Shown here: positions 26,525-37,424 of the stretch, piece after piece
Position numbering within the stretch: the stretch's first letter is position 1
Layout: each line of letters begins with the position of its first letter
Origin: Rhizophagus irregularis
Taxonomy: Eukaryota > Glomeromycota > Glomeromycetes > Glomerales > Glomeraceae
Reading direction: 5' to 3'
DNA length: 64,000 nt
Assembly: GCF_026210795.1 (NCBI RefSeq)
Contig: NC_089451.1
Coordinates: 1,410,001-1,474,000, forward strand
Program-made: the position numbers and the translations under genes
Notes under the pieces: model-generated
What the model was told of the DNA's origin: nothing
What the model saw: the letters and a program-made list of their open reading frames with translations, nothing else
Databases searched by the model: none

Positions 26525-27536
26525 TTAAATTGCCAAAGAATGTAATTTATTCATATGATGACTTAAAATGCCAAGAGCGGGAATTGCGCTACGTTCAGTT
26601 AGTTGAGAAACACTTCTTTCTTTCAATATTTCACCTAAACCACGTCTATGATAAGTGCAGTGTGGAAGATATAACTCTTCCAAATGATGATAAGATCCCC
26701 AAATATTCTTCTCAACAGATTTCTTCAATCTATGATCTTTGACATAATCAACATAGATATGGGCCATCTTTCTAAAGCAAGGATCGCAAAAGAACGATCT
26801 TGGTATACGAATTTTCTTTCCATTTCCTTTGATAACGAATTTAAGATCGTGAGTAACAATAGCCTTTGGATCAGCGTTTGTTTTCTCTTTTACCCATTTA
26901 GTGAGTTTTTCAACGATTTTAATACTGCAGAAATCTATATAATAGAGAGTTTACATTTTTTAAGTTATATATAAAAGAACTTTTTATGTTGTGAGCACCT
27001 TAAAATTATAACTTACCACCATCATTATTCTTTTTACAAAGAGCTTTTCGGGCGGGAATTCCAGTATAATAGGTAAGTAAAGTTCCATAAGCAGCGTAAG
27101 CGGTTTTATCTTCAAAATCCTTAGGGTTATTACTCCAATTAAACTTAACACTTAATTCACGTTTACAGACACTTTGAATGTTATTATAGATCTTCTCAAC
27201 TTTTTGTTGACTACAATGGAAACCTTCATGACAATAATCTTTTAACCCTTTCTTAAAGAATTTAAGATCATAAGGTTTTGGTGTTTCCCCGGAATCTTTG
27301 ATAGCTTCAAAAATATCACGGCCAAGGTTGAAAGCAGTGGCACATTGTCCAGGATTTTTGAAATGACTCCACATTAACGATTGACATTTATTACAATTTT
27401 TAGTTTTGAAAAGTTCTTCACAAGTATCAGGAAAATCATGTTTCCATTGTTCATAATCATCATAATCTCCGTGGGCTTGAATTTGGATTACAAAAATCGC
27501 GAGTAATGCTAAGAGAAGAAGATATTGAGACTTCAT
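26525..27536 (-). CDS. Secreted cysteine-rich protein (two exons, 309 aa)
   Basis: Exon 1 is 27536-27017 and exon 2 is 26934-26525, joined in phase 1 (GGTG|GTAAGT, TATATAG|ATTTC), giving 930 nt. Residues 1-21 are a clear signal peptide (MKSQYLLLLALLAIFVIQIQA). The mature part has 12 cysteines: TCEEL, NCNKC, QCAT, YCHEGFHC, VCKRE and LCKKN in exon 1, and FCSI, FFCDPC and HCTY in exon 2. No membrane span or GPI-like C-terminus is visible. An even number of cysteines and mixed-charge helices suggest a disulphide-stabilised extracellular protein. I do not recognise the family. A secreted Cys-rich protein in a putative root symbiont makes it an effector or wall-protein candidate, which is inference only. 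Confidence 0.85.
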
Positions 27537-29736
27537 CTTTGTTGTATAATATTTATGTATTATTCTTATATCCTTTATTTTAATTTATTGTTTAGAAGAA
27601 ATAAATCTTGAGGATGACTTTTGGATAAAGCGAAAAATGGGACTTTTATATGTATTTTACCTTCTGCGCCATTATCATAAAAAGAGATATTGTAATTGTA
27701 ATGATTGTGTCATGAGATCATTCTTTATTTCTCCAAAATTAGTTAATTAATAAATTTCCTATAATGGGGATTCTTCCATAAAGCGAATGAGAACAAAGTA
27801 GTAAACATAATCAAAATTATATCAAATTAAGTCAAATTAATCAATATAAAAATCAAACCATTTTCAGGACATTTCTTACCGAAAATATTTATTTCTTTTG
27901 ATATCTTTTTTTATTGTGATCATCATGTCATACAGAAAATGTATATAAATAGGTATCAAAAAAATGCGGGGTTATTATATATTGCGTTTTTTCATTATTA
28001 AATGGAAATCCAAACTAATCAATTTAATCCTTATTTATCTAAATAAAAAAACGAAAATATTTTTAATTTTCTTTTTTTCGTAGACTCCGAAGAAAAAGTT
28101 ATTTTATTATCATAAATTCATGCATTTCATTTTCACATTTCCTTATTATTATTCTATGAAATTTCTCTCAAAAGTCCAAAACATGATTCGAGAATTTAGA
28201 TAATTGTCTAAATGAATTAATATTTACTTTAAATAATAATTGGTTTATTGTTGAAAAAAAAAACAAAAGTAAAAATTCTCCTGCATAAATAATTTCCATT
28301 ATTATAATCATTCATGACTTTTGATTGAAAAATAATTATTTCGAGATACAACTTTTATGAAAAATAAATCGTCACGAAACGACGAAACGTAAAATATACT
28401 TTAAAATTAAAATATGAAAAATCTTTTTTTACTATATGTATCGTCTCATTTTGATACATCTCATCTTTTTTTTTCATTTATCATATTTATCGTATGATCA
28501 GATCCAAAAACTGGGAGGCTTGCATAAAAGAATTTGGCCAATCATCCAAGATGATTGTTAAAGTGCTTATTTTGGTTTAGGTATGGAAAAGAGAATCCCA
28601 CTTTGTCTGGCCTAAAGCTTACATACAGTGTGTAACAGAAAACACTGGAATTCATATTATCTGTGTAACATTTCCATTAATGATGTGCATCAGATTAGTG
28701 GAAACTTCCAATTCTTTCAATATAATTTGCATTGGAAGTTTCCAATACCATATACATATATATGCAATAATAATAAGGACACAAAATTATTGGAATATTG
28801 AAAAGGATTGGAATTGGAACCAATTTCAATAGAAATCATTGGAAGCTTCCAATGCACATCACTGCATTCCATGCAATACCCAAAAGCCTATGTAGATTGC
28901 ATAATCTGACTACATTTTTGATATCATTTTGGCATATTCAATTTAATAAATTTTTTGATTATTATCATCTTTATTATAACACGATTTTAAAAAAAAAATG
29001 TTAATAAAATTATTGGACTTAGGTTGTTAAAATTGTAAAAATCAGGCAATCAAGACTTAACCTTGATCTAAGATCATTACGATAATAATTATTCATTCAA
29101 AACTCTTTTAGAAATGCCGTTAAGTATCTTTCAATTGATCGTGTGACGATTAAAAATTTTCTCGGCAAAAGATCAAATGCTGATATATATCATTTTATTC
29201 GTTTCTTTACACTTCGATGACTAGAATTATTTGCCAAAACGGAAGACATTTTGACTAATTAACTGTGTCGTTTGATTCAATTAGATAAAGATTACTTTTA
29301 GCCAGTTTTTCTTAGTTTATTTCACCGTGCAGCACCATACTATAAAAAATTAATCAGTGGCACTAAAGACCGTCCTATCTAATAAAAGAATATATATTTA
29401 CTTTTTTTCGATACTCCAATCTATTCGGCAGATTTATTCTAAATGTCACGTTAGAATCGATAAGTTTGTTAATTTGAAATGTCGAAATTGTCGATAGACC
29501 ATATAAAAGAAATCAAGCCTTTTGTGCACAATAAAATGATTATTTGTTTAAAGCAAGAATATATATTTATTTATTTAAGTTTTTGCAAGAAATTACATTA
29601 AAAGATTTAGTAAACAGCTATTGTATAAGTATGTGTGAATTTACAAATGTAACAAATGTAAGCATAATAACAAATCGTTTATAAAAAATATGTTGTAGAA
29701 ATATCCAGGTAGAAGAAGAATAAATATTTATTTATT
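27537..29736. other. Intergenic region upstream of the secreted protein
   Basis: No gene is supported in this 2.2 kb. It holds one small inverted-repeat element (28681-28861). The remainder is AT-rich. The 3' end is the 3' flank of the histone gene. Confidence 0.45.
28681..28861. mobile_element. Small MITE-like inverted repeat (~181 bp)
   Basis: The ends are inverted: TGATGTGCAT at 28681 and ATGCACATCA at 28852-28861. GGAAACTTCCAAT / ATTGGAAGCTTCCAAT sub-repeats sit just inside both ends and recur in the middle. There is no coding content. Confidence 0.6.
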
Positions 29737-30371
29737 TTATTCTTCCTCAATTACTTCTGGCTCAGGGACCGGCTGAGGAGCTGACTGAGAAGTACCTTTT
29801 TCACCTTTTATTTTAATCAAATAAACGTTAGTTCAACTTTTTCAAAATAAAAAAAAAAATTATTCTTACAAACTCACCTTTACTTTTCGTGGTTTTCTTT
29901 GGTAACAAGCTTTCATGAATGTTAGGTAAGACACCTCCTTGAACAATAGTGACGTTTCCAAGTAATTTGTCCAATTCTTCATCGTTACGAATGGCCAATT
30001 GAAGATGGCGAGGAACAATTCTTGCTTTCTTGTTATCACGAGCGGCATTACCAGCAAGTTCTAATATTTCAGCTACCAAATATTCAATAACTGCAGCAAG
30101 ATAGACGGGTGCACTAGCACCAGTACGTGGTGCATAGTTTCCATCTCGAAGATAACGACCAATACGCGCGACTGGAAATTGGAGACCAGCCTAAAAGATT
30201 AATAATCGATATATTAACGAAGAATTAAATTAAAAAAAAATAAAAAAAATTTAAAAAAATTTTACAAAGTAAAGTACTTTGTCTTTCGATACCCAAACAT
30301 ACTTTTGCAGATCTTGAATATTTCTTCTTTCCTTCTGCTGATACACTTTTGCCAATACCTAGACCGCTCAT
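29737..30371 (-). CDS. Histone H2A variant with divergent acidic tail (149 aa)
   Basis: Three exons, 30371-30303, 30190-29878 and 29804-29737, total 450 nt with GT-AG junctions in phases 0 and 1. The core is unmistakable H2[59 protein letters not shown] and [15 protein letters not shown]. Acidic-patch residues (EYLVAE, DEEL) are kept. Differences from canonical H2A are a non-standard N-tail ([15 protein letters not shown]), [11 protein letters not shown] in place of KGNYAERVGAG, and a longer C-tail ending in PEPEVIEEE. The tail lacks the terminal SQE(L/Y/F) motif of H2A.X-type fungal H2A, although an internal TSQ is present. It is not H2A.Z-like. Two introns and no neighbouring H2B argue against a replication-dependent histone pair. 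It is probably a replacement or specialised variant. Confidence 0.92.
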
Positions 30372-30887
30372 TTTGTATATTTACGTGTATTATATTTTTT
30401 TCTTTAAAAAAAAATATGGTATTAGTTTATATTTCGATTAAATTTTTTGTTTTATAATATAAAACGTTTCTAGGAAATTTAAGAAATTTATTAAATGTTT
30501 GGGGGTATATATATACCTTTTTAAAAAATAAGTTTAATAGAGTTTGCGAAGTACGCGTCTGATTAGTAAGCTAGTAAGCTATAAATAGTATAATAAATCA
30601 TACTTCATAAGTTTCTGACTTTATATCCTTTATATCATGGGAAAATTACTAATGGCAATAACAGACTACAGTTATGTAATTTGTCCAAAATAGGTTTAAT
30701 ATTATTGAAATCAGAATCTCAGATAAATCAATTTTTTTTTTGTGTAATTCTTACTTCAATATGTCGCGATGGCATAACAAAGAGTTCGTGTCATTACATT
30801 AATCATTAGTTAATTATAATTAATTATAATAAAAATAAAAATAAAAAAAAATTTATTTCGTGTATTTTATGTATTCATGGATGAGCG

Positions 30888-30935
30888 ACCACCTTGATTT
30901 TCCCGAAAAAAAAAAATCGGAAAAAACAAGGTGGT
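30888..30935. repeat. Hairpin with ACCACCTTG arms
   Basis: ACCACCTTG...TTTTCCCGA and TCGGAAAA...CAAGGTGGT are inverted around an A11 loop. It could be a MITE remnant or, if transcribed, a terminator-like stem. Confidence 0.65.
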
Positions 30936-31020
30936 AACTCATTTACAAAAATATATTATAAAAAAATTCAACTATTAACTATTTAATATCTTAATTTACA
31001 ATATAGTTAAAGTATTATTG

Positions 31021-31082
31021 TACCCACAGGCCAGCAACAGAACTTTCATCTGAAATTTCTGAAGGGCCCTGGCCAGTGGGTA
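31021..31082. repeat. 62-bp TA-flanked inverted repeat
   Basis: TACCCACAGGCCAG at the left and CTGGCCAGTGGGTA at the right are inverted copies with one mismatch. They enclose a short GAACTTTCATCTGAAATTTC segment. The TA ends fit a tiny mariner-like remnant. Confidence 0.6.
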
Positions 31083-32839
31083 TTGGTCATTTCCATAAAT
31101 AAAATGAAAGATACATCTTTTCGATAAATGAAAATTATTAAACATTGTATAAATCTTATAGAATTTAAAGAGTATCAATATTATTTTAGGATTCAATTGA
31201 TATTGGTTTTGCTTTTTATAATAAAGAGTCATTCGTAATTAATGAAATATTTTAAAATTTATAGGAATTAAAAAGAAGTGTAATATTTAAATGAATAATT
31301 ATTTGGTTTGTGAAATTACATTATTGATATTAATTTTGTTTGTTTAATTTTGTGAAAATGTTTCAATTTTAATTTATTTTGTTATTTTTATTAGATTTTA
31401 AAAATTATACTCTTTTTAAAAAAAAAAAATGAAGTGTCCTCGTCCGTTTAAATAGGTAAAGGAATCAATTATATAACCAATCGTTTGCCTACATTTATTT
31501 TTAACATATATCTTTCAACAATACTCAAAAAGAGATATTTTAAAAGGGGCTTTCAAAAATTTCTTTTTTTGATAGAAAATAAACGATGTGACCATTGTTT
31601 AATTTCCATTAGGTTCGAAATAATAAAACTTTTAAGTTTGATGGCTGTTTTGGAACCTTCTCTGTGTGAGCAGTTTTTCCAAGTTTGAAAATTAATTTCT
31701 TGTTTCAACCTTGTGTTATATCATAATTAATGCTAATTATAACAGCAATTTTATTCATGCACTCGTATGAAAGCAGAATGAAAACAAAAAGAGTAATCGT
31801 AAAAGCACATCTGATGAACCACTTACAGCACTGTTTTTTCATTTATTTCATCAATGAATGAGAATAAAAACGGTTCGATTTTGAAAGTTATCAATCTTTC
31901 ATCATATCGAATGGTTCAAACATTGATCTCATTGGTATTAAGATCTAACATAAAGATTGCAAAGAAAATATCTTTATTAAGTACGTAATACATATACATA
32001 TCTGATATATATTATGTATATGTATGTACTATGTGTACTAAGTGTATCATTCTAATAAATCAATGATTTATGTCATCAATTGATTGTAAAACTGTAGAAA
32101 ATTGAGAAAAAAAAATGAAAAATAAATGTAAAAAATGAAAACGAAAATGAAAGAGAAATTTTTAACGATACAAAAAAAGGCAATAAATTAATTGTGTGTA
32201 ACACAGGCAGACGAAATGAAAAAGCGATGTTACACGAATTTATCACAAGAACAAAACTTACTGCGGTTTTTATAGATTACATTATCTCAATTTTGATCCG
32301 TTTTTTCATTGTTTTCAATAGTTTTCAGATATTATGATAGTCCCATTTATTTACTCCCTTATTAAAAATCGAGCATATTTTTGAAGTGGACGCTGTGTTA
32401 CTGCACCATCATGATGCGGGTACCTTAATATACATTTGAGGTAACATTTTCACGGTGTTTTACATAATCTTGATTTAGCTATTTATTTCAAGATTGAACT
32501 TACAGAGAACTAATGTATTATTATATTACACTTATTATGGTAAATTCTTCCTTGAGAAGAAAATTACAATTCCTAGTTTGTACAAAAACTGCATACAAAT
32601 ACAATGACCAAAAATCAAAGACTTGCTAGAAAAAATTGAAGTATTTCTTAATTTCTGTTAAAGTAACAACTTTTAATTCAAACCAAATTAGGTTCAAATA
32701 ATCTGTGATATATTACCATATTTGACAAAAAGTTATAAATTTGAACTACTTAACGCAGTTTCTTTTTAAAAGTTTCAAGTCTGTAGATAATTTTAAATTT
32801 TTTTTTTTTTGCGCTAATAAAACATTTCAAGTAGTCGAA

Positions 32840-34747
32840 ATGTCTTCACTTATGTTGTCGCACGAACAAAGAGCTCATGGGCCGTGGGTTAAATTACAGT
32901 CTGAGCCAAGTAAATTTCAATAAACTTTTTAAATTTATTCGTTATTCTGGTTTGGATATTAAATTTTCTTATTTTTTTACAGAATTATTCACCGCATTAA
33001 TGTATGATTTGGGTGTAAGAGGAGCTCAAGCTACAGAAGTTTTTGTACTTGATGATACGCTCGATTTTGACGATTTGGGGTAAATGATTATAATTTATAT
33101 TATTTTCTTAATTTATTTGAATTTATATTAATTATGTTAAATTGGCTTTTAGCGAAATATATGGATTCGTGTTCCTTTTCAGGATGATGGGAGATGTTAA
33201 AAATCTATACAAAGACGAGGAATATACACCTGTCGAAAATCCAAGTAATGTTTATTTCGCAAATCAGGTTTGAGAGGGTTGATAATTATTTATTTATTGA
33301 TTTAGTCGATAGATATTTTATAAAAGATTGTTTACCAAAATTTTTATTATTATTATTTTTTTTTATGGCTGGTCTCAGGTCATTGATAATGCTTGTGCAA
33401 CTTTGGCAATGTTGAATATAGCTTTAAATAACCCGCAAATGGAACTTGGTGATGATTTAAAAGAATTTAAAGAATTTACGAAAGAATTCTCTCCTCCTGT
33501 TGGTTTTCTATTTCTTCATTTTCAATCGAGAATAGATTATTTTGCTAAAATCAAATAAATTTATTAGATGAAAGGTTTCGCGATAACGAATCATCCAGCA
33601 TTCCGTTTAATCCATAATTCAATGGCAAGGTACCGGACGTTCTTTGTCTTTTTTTTTTCTTGATAATGCTTTTAATGCTTTAATGGTTACCATAATTCTA
33701 ATTATGTTGTTAAATTGGATAGGCATCCTGAAGAAGCCCTGGTTGTAGAAGAAGCTATTGGTAAATCTAATTCTGCAGAAGATGAACCTGCTGAAGCGTA
33801 TCATTATATTGCTTATGTTCCTGTTGATGGTGAAGTTTGGCAGCTAGATGGTTTATATCCGCATCCTGTAAGCGTTGGTATGTTGATAATTTACATATAA
33901 TAACGGAATTTATTTGGAAATAAATTAATTGACAAATAAATTATTATTATTTAGGAAAATATACAGATAAGAAAAAATGGTACGATGCTGCACGCGAAGT
34001 TATGCGAACACGTACACAAGGGTATGATATTGATCTTAAGTAAATCGAAAATAATCACAAAAAAAAGGTCGTTTTAATAAAATAATTTCTTTATTTGATT
34101 AAAAGATTCTATAAAGAACAAGTTAATTTTGTTCTATTAGCGATAACAAAAGATCAATTAGGTAGAAGGAAAGAGAGAGTAAAGGAATGTTTATATCTCA
34201 ATAGAATTGTTGAAGCAAGGTTGAACGAATTAAATCGTGAATGGAGAGCTGCAATTGTTGATGAACCAACCGTACGTATTAAATTATATTTATCATAATT
34301 TAATATCCATTTTTGTTAACATCTCTCACTTTTTTTTAAAAACAAATTAAATCACAGATCGATGAAGTCTTAACTACGGATGAAGAAGAAAAAATTAATG
34401 AACAAGATGGTATTAAAAAAGAGATTGAAGAATTCGATTCTAATAGAGATAATATAAATAAACTCGTACAATTACGAACAAAGTGGGTTGATGAGATTCG
34501 TCTTTTACAAAAATCCATTGAACGAGAAAATAAATTGAAGCAGGTAAAGTAGATCGTAATTCTGTAACCCTTTAATATGTGATTCGTTTGATTAATAATT
34601 ATTCAAAAATTTTAGATGGAAAAAACACGTCAATCATTTGATTATGGTCCATTTATTCGAGAATATGTTTCTATTTTACATGAACGTGGTGAATTAAAAG
34701 AATTGTTGAATAACGCTGAAGAAGAGGAATGTGAAATAGTTTTCTAA
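32840..34747 (+). CDS. UCHL5: Ubiquitin carboxyl-terminal hydrolase UCH37/UCHL5 orthologue (ten exons, 389 aa)
   Basis: Exons are 32840-32909, 32983-33079, 33153-33267, 33379-33498, 33568-33629, 33723-33877, 33955-34021, 34106-34271, 34358-34543 and 34616-34747. The frame closes at 1170 nt. The C12 peptidase domain shows the N-terminal WVKLQSEPKLFTALM, oxyanion Gln94 (ANQ), catalytic Cys100 (DNACAT), His182 (YHYIAYVPV) and Asp197 (QLDGLY). Gln-Cys and His-Asp spacings match UCHL5. An acidic coiled region (DEVLTTDEEEKINEQ) follows, then the C-terminal ULD-like segment with YGPFIREYVSILHERGELKELL, which in known UCH37 binds the proteasomal receptor Rpn13. The expected role is deubiquitination at the 19S proteasome. 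The exon 4 donor is weak (CCT|GTTGGT), but homology fixes the join. An ATG at 32852 in the same frame could also start translation. Confidence 0.95.
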
Positions 34748-35437
34748 CTAGTAAGTATAATTCTTTTCTTTTTTTATCTTTAGATTTATCAAAATATAAT
34801 AAACATTTTAAGTCGTTAATATTCAAGTTCTATTAATAAATAAAGTTGATTCACATATTATTTGCCTTGGTAGATATATTATTATATCATTTTATCATGA
34901 AATATCAGTCACAAGACCAAATGATCGGATGATGAAGGACCATGTGATCACGTAGTCAATCTCTCATCCAATAAGTGTGATCATTAGGGAATTTAGGTTA
35001 AATATTCATATTATAAGATTTTATTTATTTTTATAGAATTTCAATTATTCGATTGTAAATTATATATTTGTTAATTTATAATAAATTATTTTTCAATTGG
35101 GATAATTAAATCCAATTTATCTATTTAACTAGATTTTATTTAGCCTATTTAGCCTGTTTAGCCTATTTAGCCTATTTAGACACAAAAAAAAAGTTTAATT
35201 CGTGGTACTTAGTCGTCAAAGACATGTAATTTTGCAGTTAATCAGGGTACGATACAAATTATCTATTGAATTAATTTTATTGTCCAGAGCGGACATTGAC
35301 GTCCAAAGAAAAAAAAGAAAAACTTGAGAAATTAATTATTCTTAAGATTTTTATTAATTGATTAGTAAAATTTCATAAATTTCTGATAACATATTAAATA
35401 TTCTTATTTATAATAAACTTAAATAATAAAAATTTCG
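34748..35437. other. Convergent intergenic spacer
   Basis: This is the 3' flank of UCH37 (+) and BTB-TLDc gene 1 (-). It contains a 9-bp tandem repeat at 35139-35179 (TTTAGCCTA, about five copies). Nothing else can be named. Confidence 0.5.
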
Positions 35438-37424
35438 TTAATAATTAACATACGTAATATATTTTTTTAATATCGAGATAATCTTACTATTAATTAATCT
35501 ACTACACAAAAAAAAAATATGTAATAACTTAGTTTTAAAATAATAATAATAATAAAATATATATTTATATATAAATTATACTTACTTTGTTACTTTATAA
35601 ACTTCATAATCTTCCAAAAAATAAATTTGTCTAGGATTAATGAAAGCAAGAAGTTTTGGATAAGAAGTAATATTATCACATTTAATAATATCATTTTCAA
35701 TAATTAAATCAAATCCAGTACCAAAAGTAGGACCATAATTTGAATTATAAAGATACTTATCATAATTTTTATTTGCTAATCTTGCAATAATAGGTTCATC
35801 ATCATCATCAGTAAAAGATTTATCAAAATCATCATCTAAGATAATATTATTATTAAAATAAAATAAATAACTATCTTCAGATTTAACTAAAAATTCATTA
35901 TCATTACAATTCCAACTATTAGGATTATAACCACCAATAATTGTTCCATTATCTTTTAATTTACATATTATTATAGTTGAACCTTTATTATCACATAAAT
36001 TATGAAAATTTGTTGAAGAGAATCCATCCCTACTTGCTCTATATAATAATTCAAAATGATAAGGCATTGTTTTAATATTATAAAAATTTTTTTCTTTATA
36101 ATCAATCCAACTAGAAAATATAGGTAAATGAAATTTTGTTATAATTTTTGAATTACAATAAATAGATTTTCTTGGTTTTAATGAAAAATATTTAAAATTT
36201 TTTGTAATTATATCTTTATAAAGATAATCAGGAAAAATTGGTTTAAAAGGACTTATTTGTTGATAAAAAATTTTTGAAGAAATTTGAAACCATCTAATAT
36301 GTAATAAAAAATCATGTAAAATATTTTTTAATTCAAAAAAATTTTCTAAATTCCAATTAGAAAAATTATTTATATCAATATTATTATTATCAATATTATT
36401 ATGATGATTATTATTATTTTCTGTTGTTGTTAATGATGATGACATTCTTTCAATACCCCATTTTAATATATAATTCCAAATTTCATATTCATCATGTATT
36501 TCAAGATCATCCCTTTGAATTAATTTAATTAAAATAGATTTTTCAATTGATAAGAATTTTGTTGATTCAAAAAAAATCTTTGGATTTTCACTTATAAATT
36601 CTAAACAATTATTTCTTAATGAATTAAAATGTTCATATTTAAATATAATTTGTAAAATATCAATTGGATCCTCTTTTATATAAATTTCATATTTTTCAAT
36701 TATATAATTTAAAATATAATCACTTAATTTTTTAATACCTAATTCATCTGATGCTATAAAAAGTTTGAATACGTTTACTCCTCTTTGTTTATCCAATTCA
36801 ATAATTCCACTATAAAGATACCTTTAAAAAAAAATAATTATTAATATTGTTATAATAAAGGAAAAAGTTAATGATAAAAAAAGGTACGATAAAAAAAAGG
36901 TAACGATAAAAAAAGGTAAGGATAAAAAAAAGGTAACGATAAAAAAAAGGTAACAATAAAAAAAAGGTAGCGATAAAAAAAAGGTAACGATAAAAAAAAG
37001 GTAACGATGAAAAAAAGGTAACGATAAAAAAAAGGTAACAATAAAACATACTATAATAAAAAAAGGTAATAATAAAACATACTATAGGTAATAATAAAAC
37101 ATACTATAATAATGCTATAATAATGCTATAATAATGCTATAATAACGATAGTAACAATAAAACATACTTTAATAGATGATTCATAATTTCGGGTGAAATG
37201 TTCGGTTTCTTAAAAATGATCATTCCATTTTCATTATGTATCCAATTCTTTGATAACGCGGCTTTAAAATAAGTCGATCTTGAACATAATATTAAAGAAT
37301 GTGTATAAAATTCTTTTTTATTGTCATTCTCTTCAGCTTGAATGATTACATCACAATTATTTCCGCTAGAGAATAATTCTCCTAAATCATTTGATAATTC
37401 TTGTAAAAAATTATATTCGTCCAT
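35438..37424 (-). CDS. BTB-BACK-TLDc protein, gene 1 (498 aa, or ~518 aa if the last donor is spliced)
   Basis: Exon 1 is 37424-37168 and carries the BTB domain (GNNCDVIIQAEEN, FYTHSLILCSRSTYFKAALS). Exon 2 starts at 36821 (KYLYSGIIELDK), with BACK-type helices to about residue 240 and a C-terminal TLDc domain (ITKFHLPIFSSWID, FELLYRASRDGFSS, FHNLCDNKGSTIIICK, GTIIGGYNPNSW, FLEDYEVYKV). BTB-BACK proteins of this kind are usually Cullin-3 substrate adaptors. TLDc is linked to oxidative-stress and V-ATPase regulation. Without further splicing the frame stops at 35582. That TAA lies inside ACAAA|GTAAGT. Splicing from 35586 to an acceptor at 35502 (GTGTAG) would add an exon 35501-35438 containing INSKIISIL before a stop. 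The ~346 bp intron 1 holds a minisatellite. Acidic DDDD and Asn runs make this copy more low-complexity than its paralogues. Confidence 0.88.
36855..37165. repeat. Intronic minisatellite in BTB-TLDc gene 1
   Basis: From 36880 to about 37045 a ~17-18 bp unit, GGTAACGATAAAAAAAA, is repeated about ten times. From 37035 to 37165 come copies of GGTAATAATAAAACATAC and of ATAATGCTATA. On the gene strand the second class reads GTATGTTTTATTRTTAC, which is the real 5' splice site of intron 1 plus its next ~12 bases, present four times. The array is confined to the intron. Confidence 0.8.

Larger units (their letters stand above)
30372..32839. other. Intergenic region between divergent histone and UCH37 genes
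   Basis: It contains the promoters of both divergent genes but no gene that I can support. Two hairpin-like inverted repeats (30888-30935 and 31021-31082) are listed separately. The rest is AT-rich. Confidence 0.45.

Noticed and set aside
36810-37049. 79-codon minus-strand frame rich in FFYRYLFFI
   Set aside because: It is a translation of the intronic minisatellite of BTB-TLDc gene 1.
36855-37165. Regularly spaced repeats considered as a CRISPR array
   Set aside because: The units are contiguous 17-18 bp low-complexity repeats without unique spacers, in a eukaryotic intron.
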